A DNA stretch of 64,000 nucleotides, from positions 18,990,001 through 19,054,000 of the forward strand of contig JAFFJZ010000002.1 in the NCBI GenBank assembly GCA_018340375.1, in the 5' to 3' direction. Origin of the DNA: Gonatopus flavifemur. Lineage: Eukaryota > Arthropoda > Insecta > Hymenoptera > Dryinidae. Below the pieces are notes generated by a model that made no database searches, was not told the origin of the DNA, and saw only the letters and a program-made list of their open reading frames with translations. Positions 44,708-55,099 of this stretch are shown here, piece by piece. Position 1 is the first letter of the stretch; each line of letters opens with the position of its first letter. The position numbers were made by a program, and so were the translations under genes.

Positions 44708-45184
44708 TTTTTTGACAGAAATTTTACAACTCAGGCCCCTATGTAGTATGGAACCTGCGATGCAGAATTAATTGGTCTCGACAGGGATACCAATGTGAGA
44801 AAATTATTAGATATTTGTTATTGATCGTTGGTAAAATAATTTTATTATATTCTTTATTTGAATGATTCTCCTCGAATAATTAATGATTTATCACAGCAAA
44901 TGATGATGGTATTAGAATTCTTCATCAGGTCTTAGAAAATCTGTGAATCTGAACAATATGGTTTTTTATTCAATAGTGTTGGCATTCCCAACAGTGGTAG
45001 GATGCAAGAAGCCCGACTATGTGTCATTGGCTAAAAACTGGTGGTTTCTAGTAAAATTACTGAACATCCATAGCGATCAACCAGTAATAGTACAGTCGGA
45101 TTTATTCTTATTTACCAAGGGACATTGAAATAGAAGAATCAGGAAGGATCATGATGTAATGCCCCCAAAGATCACCAACCCTAA

Positions 45185-45320
45185 ATTCGCTGATCGGTTG
45201 ATTTTCAGTAACTCATTAGGAATTTCATAGAAATTGACCAATCAGCGAATTTTGAGTTATTGAACTTTCGGGACATCGGCCTTCCGGGACATTGCACTTT
45301 CGAGACATCGCACCGTTAAC
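45185..45320. repeat. Short inverted repeat and GGGACAT-type tandem words
   Basis: AATTCGCTGATCGGTTGAT and GACCAATCAGCGAATTTTG form an imperfect inverted repeat at 45185-45255. It is followed by three near-copies of a C-GGACAT-GC motif (45268-45312). It is likely a worn element; family unknown. Confidence 0.4.
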
Positions 45321-45558
45321 TTAAGCATCGTTGGCATTGACTATGTTTCCACCAGGCGTAAATAAAACAGGATTGCAATGGAATTATCTGATCGCGATTC
45401 AGACATTCTCTTGTATAAAAAATGTACTCGTCTGTTGAGTGGTCATTTCCCGCAGTTCAATCTTATTTCAATTCTGTTTTAAGTCCGGTGGAGCAGCAGT
45501 CAATGTTGCCAGGAAACCTCTAGATTCAACAGAATGGATAAATCACGTATTCTAATTT

Positions 45559-45933
45559 GTAGACCCCAATAGACCCGAAGACGAACGTCTCGAAGGTTAG
45601 TTAACCCGAAAATTGAAACCTCATGCCGTGTTGACGTTTTGTTGCGGCTGAAAGATGAATAAAGATAGCGATATGATTATGGGTGTGAAAATGTACCATG
45701 AGGTTTCAATTTTCAGGTTCACTGGTTTTCGGGACGCTTGTCTTCGGGTTCATCGTGCATCGGGTGCAGGGTTGTCAACAAAATTATTGTACACGACGTT
45801 GATTCGTCAATTCTTTTAGATTAACCAATCATATGCCTAGTTATATGAGAATTGACTGATGAACGCAGTGTACGATAATTTAGTTGAAAACCCTGATCGG
45901 GTGCAATTGTTTTTTGGGTCTATTGGGGACTAC
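45559..45933. mobile_element. Two-tier foldback element
   Basis: Outer arms GTAGACCCCAATAGACCC and its near-exact reverse complement enclose a second inverted repeat. The inner pair contains CCCGAAGACGAACGTCTCG and TTGAAACCTCATG opposite CATGAGGTTTCAA and GCTTGTCTTCGGG. A further inverted pair lies around ATTGTACACGACGTTGAT. No coding sequence is seen. It is probably a MITE with sequential insertions; no clear target duplication was found. Confidence 0.65.
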
Positions 45934-46090
45934 CATTTCCATTGATTAGAATGACCAATCAGGAAAAATGAAAATCTTTATTTGGCAACAGAGACCGTTG
46001 GTCCGAATTCTAAAATCCCGAATAGATAACATTCCGTAAACGTTTTGGTAACATCTCATCTCATTCGCACATGATTAGAAGCATCTAGTT

Positions 46091-46249
46091 CGGTAGGGGA
46101 TCTTTTTGCCGAAAAAGTTTTTCGGCGAATAAACTTAATTCGACAATCACTAGTCATTTCTAGAGATCATTACGAAATCTCCTAGTGATTTCTAGAGGTG
46201 ACTATCGATTGTCAAATTACAGTGTATTCGGCAAAAAGACCCCCTACCG
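46091..46249. mobile_element. Foldback MITE, GTAGGGG family
   Basis: Arms CGGTAGGGGATCTTTTTGCC and CGGCAAAAAGACCCCCTACC are reverse complements apart from one base. The interior also pairs: CACTAGTCATTTCTAGA opposite TCTAGAAATCACTAG. About 160 bp, non-coding, and directly abutting the next element. Confidence 0.7.
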
Positions 46250-46602
46250 GTAGAGTATCATAATACCGAATGTGCATAATACCGAATATGTCATAGTACC
46301 GAATGTTTATATTCCCGAATGCTCATAGTACCGAATGCACATAAGACCGAATGTGCATAGTCCCGAATAAAAAAATATAAATTTTGAAATGAATCCAAAA
46401 ATCCGCCACTTCCGTCATGAAAAATGATTCGTTTACGCATATCATGTGAGAACGATCAATGTTTTATGACAGAAATGGTCCATTTTTTTATTTAGTTTGA
46501 AATTCATATTTTTTTATTCGGAACTATGCACATTCGGTCTTATGAGCATTCGGTACTATGACACATTTGGTATTATGCACATTCGGTATTATGATACTCT
46601 AC
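46250..46602. mobile_element. Foldback element whose arms are tandem ~16-bp repeats
   Basis: The ends GTAGAGTATCATAATACC and GGTATTATGATACTCTAC are exact reverse complements. The left arm then repeats a unit like CATAATACCGAATGTG about seven times with variation. The right arm carries about five reverse-complement units. A short unpaired centre lies near 46380-46490. The tract makes a false plus-strand ORF (46497-46754) with RYYDT repeats. Confidence 0.75.
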
Positions 46603-46829
46603 ATCCCCCCCCCTACCATCTAGTTCCTGCATTTGAATGTTCGACTAATGAATTTGAAAAGTTCAAAAAAACATTCTTACATTTTTCTTATCCAAAAAAA
46701 ATTTATGAAATCCCTACTCCTCTAATCAGTATGCCCTCCTTGAGAAATGATTGAAAACGCGCCATTTTCTGTGTTTATTATATGCATGTGGGTTACCCTG
46801 GTTAGAACAATCTATAGGATCTGATAAAA

Positions 46830-47330
46830 TGAAATTCTATGGGATTTGGTCAGAACATTGTGCAAAATTCAATCAGATTTGACAAGATTTAATGAGAATC
46901 ACATTGGAAAAAATACACTCATCTGATTTAATCTCATTGAAAATGGTTGTGAATAGCCCTGTCTAAAAAGTCCAATAGATTCCCATAAATTCCCATAGAT
47001 GCTGTGACACTAGTCACTATTGAAACTGATAGGATGTTTTATTCCTAACAGTATTTATCAGCTTTTGCCCAGATAACATGTAGGTTAAATTGCTATCTGG
47101 GTGCTGATCATACCGATAGAAACCCATAGAACATCGGATTCCCCGTAGAATCTTATAGAAACCCTCAAGTCCTGTGACACTAGCCACGATTGACACTGAT
47201 AGGAAATCATGGATTCCAATGGGATTTGGCCTATCGGTTTCTATTGGTCTTTTCGCACAGGGAGGATTTGGTCAGAACATTGTGCAAGATTCAATGGAAT
47301 TTGGCGAGAATCAGGGGGTTTGTTGAACCA
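46830..47330. repeat. Decayed repeat block with two direct-repeat pairs
   Basis: GGATTTGGTCAGAACATTGT occurs at about 46842 and 47262 with similar flanks. TGTGACACTAG-CAC-ATTG, followed by ACTGATAGGA, occurs at 47003-47034 and 47173-47204. A 36-bp inverted CCCAGATA pair sits at 47068-47101. This suggests one or two old, internally rearranged elements; no ends could be fixed. Confidence 0.5.
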
Positions 47331-47515
47331 GGGTACGGATTCTTTTTCGTTCTGTAAAAATTGTGGTTCATTTTGAGCCAGACTGAGGCCTGCTTTACAT
47401 GCGTACATTTATTACATGCAATAACATCATCAGATGAAAGGAGAGGTGCAGTGTTTTTCCTCAGGACTTCTCTTTCTATCTGTCGATGTCACTGATCTCT
47501 ACTATACCCTGGGTA

Positions 47516-47801
47516 CCCACATAACACACGGAGAATTCTTTTTCAAGAGCAAAAATAGAACTCTTCAAGAATTCTTTTCGAACTAATGAATTCATATAGA
47601 GCTCTGGGAGAGTTCAATCTGTCGGACATCAACAAGCTCTTTGAGAGTATCAGAAGTATTGTTTGAGTACTCTCAAAGAACTTGTTAATGTCCGACAGAT
47701 TGAACTCCTCCAGAGCTCTATATGAATTCATTAGTTCGAAAAGAGTTCTTGAAAAGTTCTATTCTTGCTCTTGAAAAAGAATTCTTCGTGTGTTATCTGG
47801 G
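47516..47801. mobile_element. 286-bp foldback MITE, CCCAGATAACACACG family, copy 1
   Basis: Almost the whole element is one palindrome. It starts CCCACATAACACACG and ends CGTGTGTTATCTGGG, flanked by TA on both sides (47514-47515 and 47802-47803). Internal paired blocks include GAATTCATATAGAGCTCT and GTCGGACATCAACAAG-TCTTTGAGAG. The same family and the same length recur at 60144-60429. It can give a long hairpin in RNA. Confidence 0.88.
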
Positions 47802-47891
47802 TAGTTGATGTCTTATACGACAAACGCATGCATATAATTTCACTTCGAGTCTGTTGCATGCGATGGTCTCCATTATACCCAATGCTCAACG

Positions 47892-48300
47892 TAGAGAGCC
47901 TCAAGGAAGAGAGTCGCCAACTTGCTGTGCTCTGATTGGCGTAATCGCGAACAACTCTGTACGGAGTCGCCATATTGAAAATTTGACGTCACTGCAGTGC
48001 TGTAGTTTACAATTTGTTTTAGGCTGTCATAACCATAACATCAGCAATCAGTCATACCGATGTTATTCAACTTTGAATGTGAATAAAAATGAATTTGCAG
48101 GTTGCAAAACGAAATGAAGCTCACAATTCGCTATAACTGATGTGTGCTGATTTTATCGTTATGACATCCGGGAACAAATCGTCAACTACAATACTGCGAT
48201 GACGTCAAATTTTCGATATGGCGTCTCCCTTAAAGAGCTCTTCGCGATTACGCTAATCAGAGCACAGCAAGTTGGCGACTCTCTCCCTTAAGGCTCTCTA
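47892..48300. mobile_element. hAT-like MITE with 8-bp target duplication
   Basis: Terminal inverted repeats begin TAGAGAGCCT and continue through GTCGCCAACTTGCTGTGCTC to GCGTAATCGCGAA. The exact 8-bp direct repeat GCTCAACG flanks the element (47884-47891 and 48301-48308). An 8-bp duplication with ends fitting the YARNG pattern is the hallmark of the hAT superfamily. At 409 bp with no transposase frame, it is non-autonomous. The preserved duplication indicates a fairly recent insertion. Confidence 0.85.
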
Positions 48301-48351
48301 GCTCAACGTATTGAATCAGCGTATATGAACTTGAATAGACAGTTTTTAAGT

Positions 48352-49130
48352 ACCCTGGTGAAAGGGAAGCGTGTAATAGAAAGTGTCAGGAACGTAGTTG
48401 GAAAGTATTTGGAACGTGGATTTAAGCGTATACCGAGCGTCAAGTGGAACATTAAGAGTGGTTCGAACGTATATTTGAAGTGTGTGAAGTGTATCCGAAG
48501 AAACACCAATTTCATAGAAACCGGGCTTGACGTCCGGAAGTGTACCCGAAGGGAACATGAAGCTCCGACGAACGTTCAGAATAGATCATGATAGATCAGA
48601 CTGAAGCTCCGTTGGAGCTCAAGTTTAGATTCGGAAACGTTCGACGAAGGTCCGATGAACGTTGAAATGAAAAAAATAAAAATATGAAAGTTCATAGAGA
48701 ACGTTTATTAAGAGATTCTTCTAGATTTCTTCATTTCACCTTTTTTTTTTTTTTTACGGAATTAATTATATTTAGAATAATGCAATCTTCTTTTTTTTTT
48801 TTAAAAATAAAAAAAAAAAAAAAAAAAAAAAATCGAAAAAAACTCGAACAAACGCAACGAAACGTTCGACGAACGTTTATGAACGTTTCATCATTCATTC
48901 TATTTCAAGTTCACATTTCATTTTCACGTTCACCGGTTCGTCGTTTTTTCGTAGACGAATCTAAACTTGAGCTGAGCTTATCATGATCTATCTATTCTCA
49001 TCGTCTAGCTTTCTGTCATGTTTCGGGTAGTTAGAGAGTGGATAGGAAGCATGAGAAGTATTAGGAAAGTAATCTGAAACATTCTTACGTTTCCGTTACT
49101 CTTTATGACACGCTTCCCTTTCACCAGGGT
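48352..49130. mobile_element. CCCTGGTGAAA foldback element with a nested palindrome
   Basis: The left end ACCCTGGTGAAAGGGAAGCG and the right end CGCTTCCCTTTCACCAGGGT are exact reverse complements; TA lies at both borders if the ends are read as CCCTGG. A second palindrome (48577-49001) sits inside. The A-run and T-run near 48740-48835 are simple sequence. No protein is supported; the small frames follow the repeat. Confidence 0.75.
48577..49001. mobile_element. Nested foldback element, AACGTTCG-rich
   Basis: The arms share GAGCTCAAGTTTAGATTCG-type sequence in opposite orientation (48614-48632 against 48958-48975), bounded by GAATAGATCATGAT and ATCATGATCTATCTATTC. Repeated GAACGTT/AACGTTC words lie inward. 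The centre is poly-T then poly-A (48740-48832). It interrupts the CCCTGGTGAAA element and is therefore younger, unless both evolved together. Confidence 0.6.
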
Positions 49131-49169
49131 AACGTCGCGAGTGGGGTTTAACTGAAAAAACTGCAGGGT

Positions 49170-49328
49170 CCCTGGTAAAAACGCGGATAGATTCGGATAA
49201 AAATTTGCCGATGGATACAAAAATAGAATTGAAACAAATAAAAGTGGATTGTATTTCTATCCGTTTCAATCCTATTTTTGTATCCAGCTGCAAATTTTTA
49301 TCTAAATCTATCCGGGTTTTTACCAGGG
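49170..49328. mobile_element. Foldback MITE, CCCTGGTAAAAAC family
   Basis: CCCTGGTAAAAAC at the left and GTTTTTACC-AGGG at the right bound paired arms containing GGATAGATT, AAAAATTTGC, GGATACAAAAATAG and TTGAAAC. The flanking dinucleotide is GT on both sides. About 159 bp. Confidence 0.75.
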
Positions 49329-49408
49329 GTGGTCGAAAAATTCTCAAATATCTGCTAATGTTTACAATCGACCATGATGGATGACGAGCAGTTCGCGACA
49401 TGTGTATA

Positions 49409-49635
49409 CACTGTGAAAAAACTTTCGGTAAATTTACCGGAATTTGTCGGGAAGTAATTAACCCGAAAAAAGTCGGGAAAGTTACCGAGATTTTGGTAGA
49501 TTCACCGTATTTTTCGGTAAATATACCAATTTTTTTGGTAAGCTTACCAAAATCTCGGTAACTTTCTTGACTTTTTTTCGGGTTAATTGCTTCCCGACAA
49601 ATTTCGGTAAATTTACCGAAAGTTTTTTCACAGTG
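49409..49635. mobile_element. Foldback MITE, CACTGTGAAAAAAC family
   Basis: Near-complete 227-bp palindrome, CACTGTGAAAAAACTTTCGG to its reverse complement, flanked by TA on both sides (49407-49408, 49636-49637). Inside are repeated short palindromes of the type GGTAAATTTACC, and a TCGGGAAG-TAATTAACCCG block paired with CGGGTTAATTGCTTCCCGA. TA target and CACTG ends fit Tc1/mariner-like MITEs. Confidence 0.85.
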
Positions 49636-49678
49636 TATCTAGTAAAAATGAAGCGTTGAAGCGCAACGAAAACGCAAA

Positions 49679-50091
49679 CCTGGTAAAAAAAAACCGGATA
49701 GGAAATCAGATGAAACACGGATGATAATCCTGATGATAATCCGACTCAAACCCGGATGAAATTTCCGGGATTCCACGCGGGTGTATCCGGGCGCGTATAC
49801 GGGTTTTGCGGTGATTCTTTATCTGGTTCCATCTGGATCCTATCCGGGTTATTTTGGGAAAAAATATCTTTTGGAATCCCAAATAAAACTCGAACAAGGA
49901 GACGATTGAATTCTATCCAAATTTCGTGTGGGATTTCGAAAAATATTCAGTATTAAAATTCGGATAGGGTTCGGATGAAACCGGATAAAGAATCACCGCA
50001 AAAATCGTATACGCGCCCGGATACACCCGGATGGAAGCCCGGAGATTTCATCCGGGTTTGAGTCGGGTTCCCATCCGGCTATTTTACTAGG
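49679..50091. mobile_element. Foldback MITE, CCTGGTAAAA family with CCGGAT words
   Basis: The left end CCTGGTAAAAAAAAACCGG pairs with the right end CCGGCTATTTTACTAGG; AA flanks both sides. The arms pair over GACTCAAACCCGGATGAAAT, ACACGCGGGTGTATCCGGGC and GCGGTGATTCTTTATC. It is rich in CCGGAT/ATCCGG words and less AT-rich than its surroundings. Confidence 0.8.
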
Positions 50092-50288
50092 AAAGCGAAG
50101 AGTCATCTGAGCGTAACAAGGACTCACCTAAGCGTAATTTAGGAGGGAATCGGAACATTTTCACGTTTCATTTGTTTCAATATCCGCTTCTTCCACTTTT
50201 GGATTTTCACCAGGGTATTATCCTGCTGGTTAGTTAGTTATCAATATAAAATGAATAATAGTTGAATTTTGTATCTTTTATACAATTA

Positions 50289-51006
50289 CCCTAGTAAAAA
50301 TGATTCATTTATGCTCCATATATAAACCGTATTTGATTCATATATGGACTTTGTAGAAATCATATATGATAACATATAAATCATATATGACCCCTACATA
50401 ATTCATATATGGGCCATATATGACCTTATAAAACTCATATATCACCATATAAAATTCATATAGGGCCGTTCGATTCATATAAGGACCGAAAATGATCCAT
50501 ATATAGGCTAAACAATGCCAAATATGGGATGTATATATGCCCATATATGGCCCATATATGGATTTTATATGGGTCATATATGAATCTGTGAAATCATATA
50601 TGTGGCCTGTTTGGTCATATCCCGTACAGCACAACCACCGATCCTCCACCTAGGACTCTTCGGGACTGAGAGGGAGAGTGGGGGAGAGAGAGATGGGCCG
50701 TGGATAGGGATATAAAGAGAGGAGGAGGAGGGCGAGGCAGAGGAGAGAAAGAAGAGAAATGTCCGCCCCTTTTTTTATAATTATAATTAATTTGGTGCAT
50801 TTACGTAATCAAATCTGAATGTATGAATAAGTTTTACTGAAAATACAGGGGCGGACATTTCTCCGTCGCCCTCTCGCCTCTCAAACGAGACTCTCCTCTT
50901 TTCTCCCTTTCGGCTCCCTCCCCTCCACCACCCACCACCTCCACCTCCCCAGTCCAAGTCCTAGGGGGAGGATATATGCCGCATATATGATTCATTTTTA
51001 CTAGGG
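50289..51006. mobile_element. Composite foldback element, CCCTAGTAAAAATG ends
   Basis: Ends CCCTAGTAAAAATGATTCAT and its exact complement are flanked by TA (50287-50288, 51007-51008). The left part (50335-50610) is a degenerate satellite of CATATATGG/CATATAAA units. The centre is a second inverted repeat, with purine-rich GGGAGAG-AGAGAG and GAAATGTCCGCCCC on one side and GGGGCGGACATTTC and pyrimidine-rich sequence on the other (about 50650-50990). This suggests one element inserted into another. Confidence 0.75.
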
Positions 51007-51672
51007 TAGATGTTAATTTTCTTCGACTGATTGATGGAAGACTGATAATTAGCCATGAATATATATATAATCTAAGAAAGTTATACATGAACAAATGTTG
51101 ATATTTTTGTATTTGCCCCGTACAGCACAACCACAGATTGCCGGACATTTCTCCGTCGCTTCTCCGTTTCTCCACCTTGTATCCACCTTGCCTCTCCGGA
51201 GATGCGACGTGGAGATCGGTGGATGCGTTGTTAGGATCCTATTCAGTTTATGAACTCTAGCGCAAAGCTATGACGGATTCATCCGTGTATGAAGTAAAAT
51301 GAAAGGGAACGAATGAGCACAACATTCGCGTCGCTTCATATTTTGCCTCTCTTTTATGCGGTTTCTGAAATAATCCTATCGCTTTCCATAGGATTTTTTC
51401 TAACAGGGATATCTAAATTAGAAAAAAAAATGAATACATGGATTCAACGCAACATTAATTGTAATATATTAATTTCCCAGTATTTTGTTATTGCTTTTTA
51501 TTGTGAGCACGATTCTTTCTACAAATCAAAAATATATTACATATCTGGTTGAGACGAAGAAGCTATGAAAAGGGCTTACGCAACGAGCTATACCTCCAAA
51601 CGAGTTACATCTCTCATGTCATTTTACAAAAGATTCTCCAACGTTGAAAATATGTTCCCGTACAGCACAGAA
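50621..51672. repeat. Three copies of CCCGTACAGCAC with ACATTTCTCCGTCGC
   Basis: CCCGTACAGCACAACCAC occurs at 50621 and 51118, and the shorter CCCGTACAGCAC at 51657. GGACATTTCTCCGTCGC occurs at about 50852 and 51143. These direct repeats suggest an unclassified GC-richer element around the centre of the composite MITE plus a partial second copy. Confidence 0.5.
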
Positions 51673-53291
51673 CTTTAAGAAGGATTCTTGAGAATTCATA
51701 TCGAATTCTGCAAGTCACCCTGGTGAAAATGTCTGTTAGAATCAAGCAACGAATTCTAGTCAGGTTTCGAACGGTTCGTGTCCTTGGAAATCCGGTTAAA
51801 AATGATGAAAAAATCTATACCTGGTTTTATGTGAGATTATAGCGAATTGGAACAACCTCTCGCAAAATAAGAGCAAACTTTAGGACGGTTCTGTTTGGAA
51901 TTCACAACCATGGATATCCAGTCGGAAATCAGACAAAATCGGATAGAAAGTGTATCAGTTAGTGTATTTAACTGGATTCCCAGAGATAAACAAACCGTTC
52001 GAAGCTTGACAACTATTTTTTGTCCGGTCCTGACAGGAATTTTCAGCAGGACTAATTGATTTCTTTATAAACTCTTTCTGATCTGGTGTACTGTATGGAT
52101 TCTCGAAGTGCACATTAGGATATTTTTATCACATATTTATTAGTCTCCGCAACAAAAAATTTCTTCATTTTGGACTTGTTTGAGATCTTGATAAATTCTC
52201 ATTCTGTGCATCTCTAATTAGTCTTGTACTTTCATGTTTCTCATATTAATCATCATAGGAATAACGATTAAAGTACAGTGGTGATGATCCTTAGCATGTA
52301 TGTACCATGAGGCCTACCCCATCTTGCCAATATGGACCCAAAACTGGGTCAAAGTGGGCCAGAGTTCATACACGCTAGGGATGTTATGTTATCAAACTTA
52401 TTGCTTATCGCATTTGAAACCAATAGTTCGGTAAACACGTATTTTGCGTCATTAATTATTCTTTACAGTGCGTTCAATAAAAACAAAAGATTACATACAA
52501 TTATATGCATAAGGGGAAAAACCTTTTTCCGACAGGAAGTGTTAATTTACTATCACTTCGTTCACCCTGTATAGCGTTTCGTATGTTATTTATGAAAAAT
52601 ATTTTATTGTTCTCAATTATCAGATCATCTGAATATCATAACATGTAATACTATATTCTATTCGTGAATGAAATCAAATAATTGTTGGTTTTATCAGAGA
52701 GGTAGAAAGAATTGATAGATAAGTGATTTATGTTGTGAAATATATCCTCCTATAATTGAAATTAAAGAACTCGTAGAAACAAAGAACAAATTTTGCAAGT
52801 TGGAACTTCAAAACTTTATTCTGTTGTTGTATTCTTTGAAATATCACGTGTTGTTTATTTGTGATTTATTTGAAATAATCGAAATTATGAAGAAGACTCA
52901 TCAAATCACAGTTTTAGTACTCGAATATATGAGTAATATTTCATTCTTTCCACATATTCTCTAAGATATCAACGCATTCATCCATAATATACACTTCGTA
53001 GTGAAAACTCAACAGTTGTATATGCTCGAATTAATCCATTGAATAATAAATTTCCCGCGTTTTAGTAATTGATTTTGGATAGTGTTTATTTGGTATCAGA
53101 TCACTAGAAATTATTCATATCTGCTGGAGATTACGTTTCTTTATGGAAGAAAAATTTTAATCAGCTCTGTTTGTTGCTTCAGCAAATTTTTTCCCCTTCA
53201 TGGATTTCCCTCGAAATATCATTTTTATGTAATTCTATATAAATTATATATAATTTTGAAAACTCTTCCTACTTGGAAAATCCAAAATATA

Positions 53292-53524
53292 CACTGTAAA
53301 AAATGATTGTGGAATTTTTCTCCAAAAATGGTGGCAGTTAAGTTCCTCCACAGATGGGGAATTTTTCACCATAATAATTTGGTGGACTTTTCCTCCATTC
53401 GTGAAGGATTCCACACTCAAAAAACAAAATAACTCCTCAAAGTGATGGAAAAACAATTTTCCCACGGTGTGGGGACGAAATCCATCAACAGTGTGAAGAA
53501 AAATTACCCACATTTTTTACAGTG
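53292..53524. mobile_element. Foldback MITE, CACTGTAAAAAATG family
   Basis: A 233-bp element with ends CACTGTAAAAAATG and CATTTTTTACAGTG, flanked by TA on both sides. The arms are imperfectly paired and carry GTGG-AATTTTTC and GGTGGA-TTTTCCTCC words. Same end type as 59646-59886 but a different interior. Confidence 0.82.
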
Positions 53525-53633
53525 TATCTCAAGTTAATATATCGTTGAAGTTCGAATCGTTTATCAAGAAGAATTTGTAATCGAATATAAAAACACTACA
53601 CATCATAGTACTTTTGTTTTTTCAGGATGATAT

Positions 53634-53907
53634 CCCGTATGGAAATATTTCGCTGAAAAATGTCTGCAAAACTATGAAAAATCTCTGAAAAAAAATGAAA
53701 AAAACTCTGAGAAACTCTGACAAACTCTGAGAATCTCTGAAATTTTGATGAGAAATCTAATATTTTTGGGACATTCTTTACAGACTTTTTTCAGACTTTT
53801 TTCAGAGTTTCTCAGAGTTTGTCAGAGTTTCTCAGAATTTTTTCATTTTGTTTCAGAGATTTTTCATAGTTTTACAGACATTTTTCAGCGAAATATTTCC
53901 ATACGGG
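53634..53907. mobile_element. Foldback MITE, CCCGTATGG family
   Basis: Arms CCCGTATGGAAATATTTCGC and its exact reverse complement continue through CTGAAAAATGTCTG and AAACTATGAAAAATCTCTG. Inside, CTCTGAGAAA-type words are tandemly repeated on the left and inverted on the right. The flanking dinucleotide is AT on both sides. Confidence 0.82.
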
Positions 53908-54879
53908 ATTTAACCAGCATTTGTGATTGAAAAAAAATTAAACTTCTCATACCGTCATCGATTCCGTATCATATTTCGTCATTTTTTATTACAAATGCGT
54001 TTCGATGAACGATTCAATTTTTGACGGTATTTTTCAGCAATTAAATGTTCATTGGGTTGTTGACTGAAATATCAATTTTCTTATTTACTTTGAAGTTTTC
54101 AATATCCTTTAGAGTGCCTGGAATTTCTGTGTACATAGATGATGTAGAAGGAGTCTATCAATCTAAAAAGGGTTGATCATTTCATTATTTGCATCAACGT
54201 TATTATGACATTCATTTATATGTGAATTCAAATTCATTCTATGTTATGAATATGAACAATCTCTAGCGATCCATTCCAGAAAGTACAGAATACTCAAGAC
54301 AGGAACCTTGTATATCAAAGTTATTAATCGTTCTCTAAATTTTTTAGAGTGAAAATCTACTCTTGGAGACTGAGAATTCAACTCCATAAGAGTGGATTTT
54401 CATTCAGAATCATTCTATTTGAGTGAAGATTACACTTTTACGAAAGACTCCCAAGTTCACTGTTCAAAGTGACTTCAAATTTTACTCAAACCAATGTAAA
54501 GAGAACATATAATATACAGACTGAACAGATATAGCAATTAATATCACAGATAAAATGAGTATATTGAAATTGATTAGAGTACATTTGAATCGGTTTAAAT
54601 CGTATTTGAGGACTGAAAATACCACACGATTGTCGATGTTCAATAGTCTTTTGATAAATGCCTTTGTCTTTTGCTTTCAAATTTCTTTTCCTCTATAAAT
54701 GGAGGGAAAAGGTCAAAGAATATTTATTCAGCGGCAACCGAAATCCGAAATGATAAACATGAAACTTTGAAAACAATTAATAATGATCCAAGAATTTATT
54801 TCCATTCCTCTAGATTTCTTGAAGCAAAAATCCATCCATATTGAATAGAGATGTGCGAATCACGTTTTTGGACCCTCGA

Positions 54880-54955
54880 ATCGAATCGAATCTTTGACAA
54901 TTTTATCGAATCCGAATCGAATCGAATCGAAGTAAGGATTTCGAATCGAATCACA
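54880..54955. repeat. GAATC short tandem repeat
   Basis: Interrupted GAATC/CGAAT pentamers (CGAATCGAATCGAATC) over about 75 bp. Simple repeat. Confidence 0.8.
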
Positions 54956-55099
54956 ACATAAAATCAATACTGAATATCATAATCATTCAGAGGCTCTTTA
55001 AGCCTCCTTAGCCCATTGAATTCGTCTTAATTTTTCATATTTTAAACATAAAAAGTGAGGTCCTCATATTCGCTATTTTATGTTCGTGATTAATTCATA

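Noticed and set aside
47068..47101. 36-bp inverted CCCAGATA pair as a minimal member of the 286-bp MITE family
   Set aside because: Only eight to nine bases match per side, too short to separate from chance.
47854..48117. Plus-strand 87-codon frame and overlapping frames at 48325-48591
   Set aside because: They lie inside the hAT-like and CCCTGGTGAAA foldback elements and follow their symmetry.
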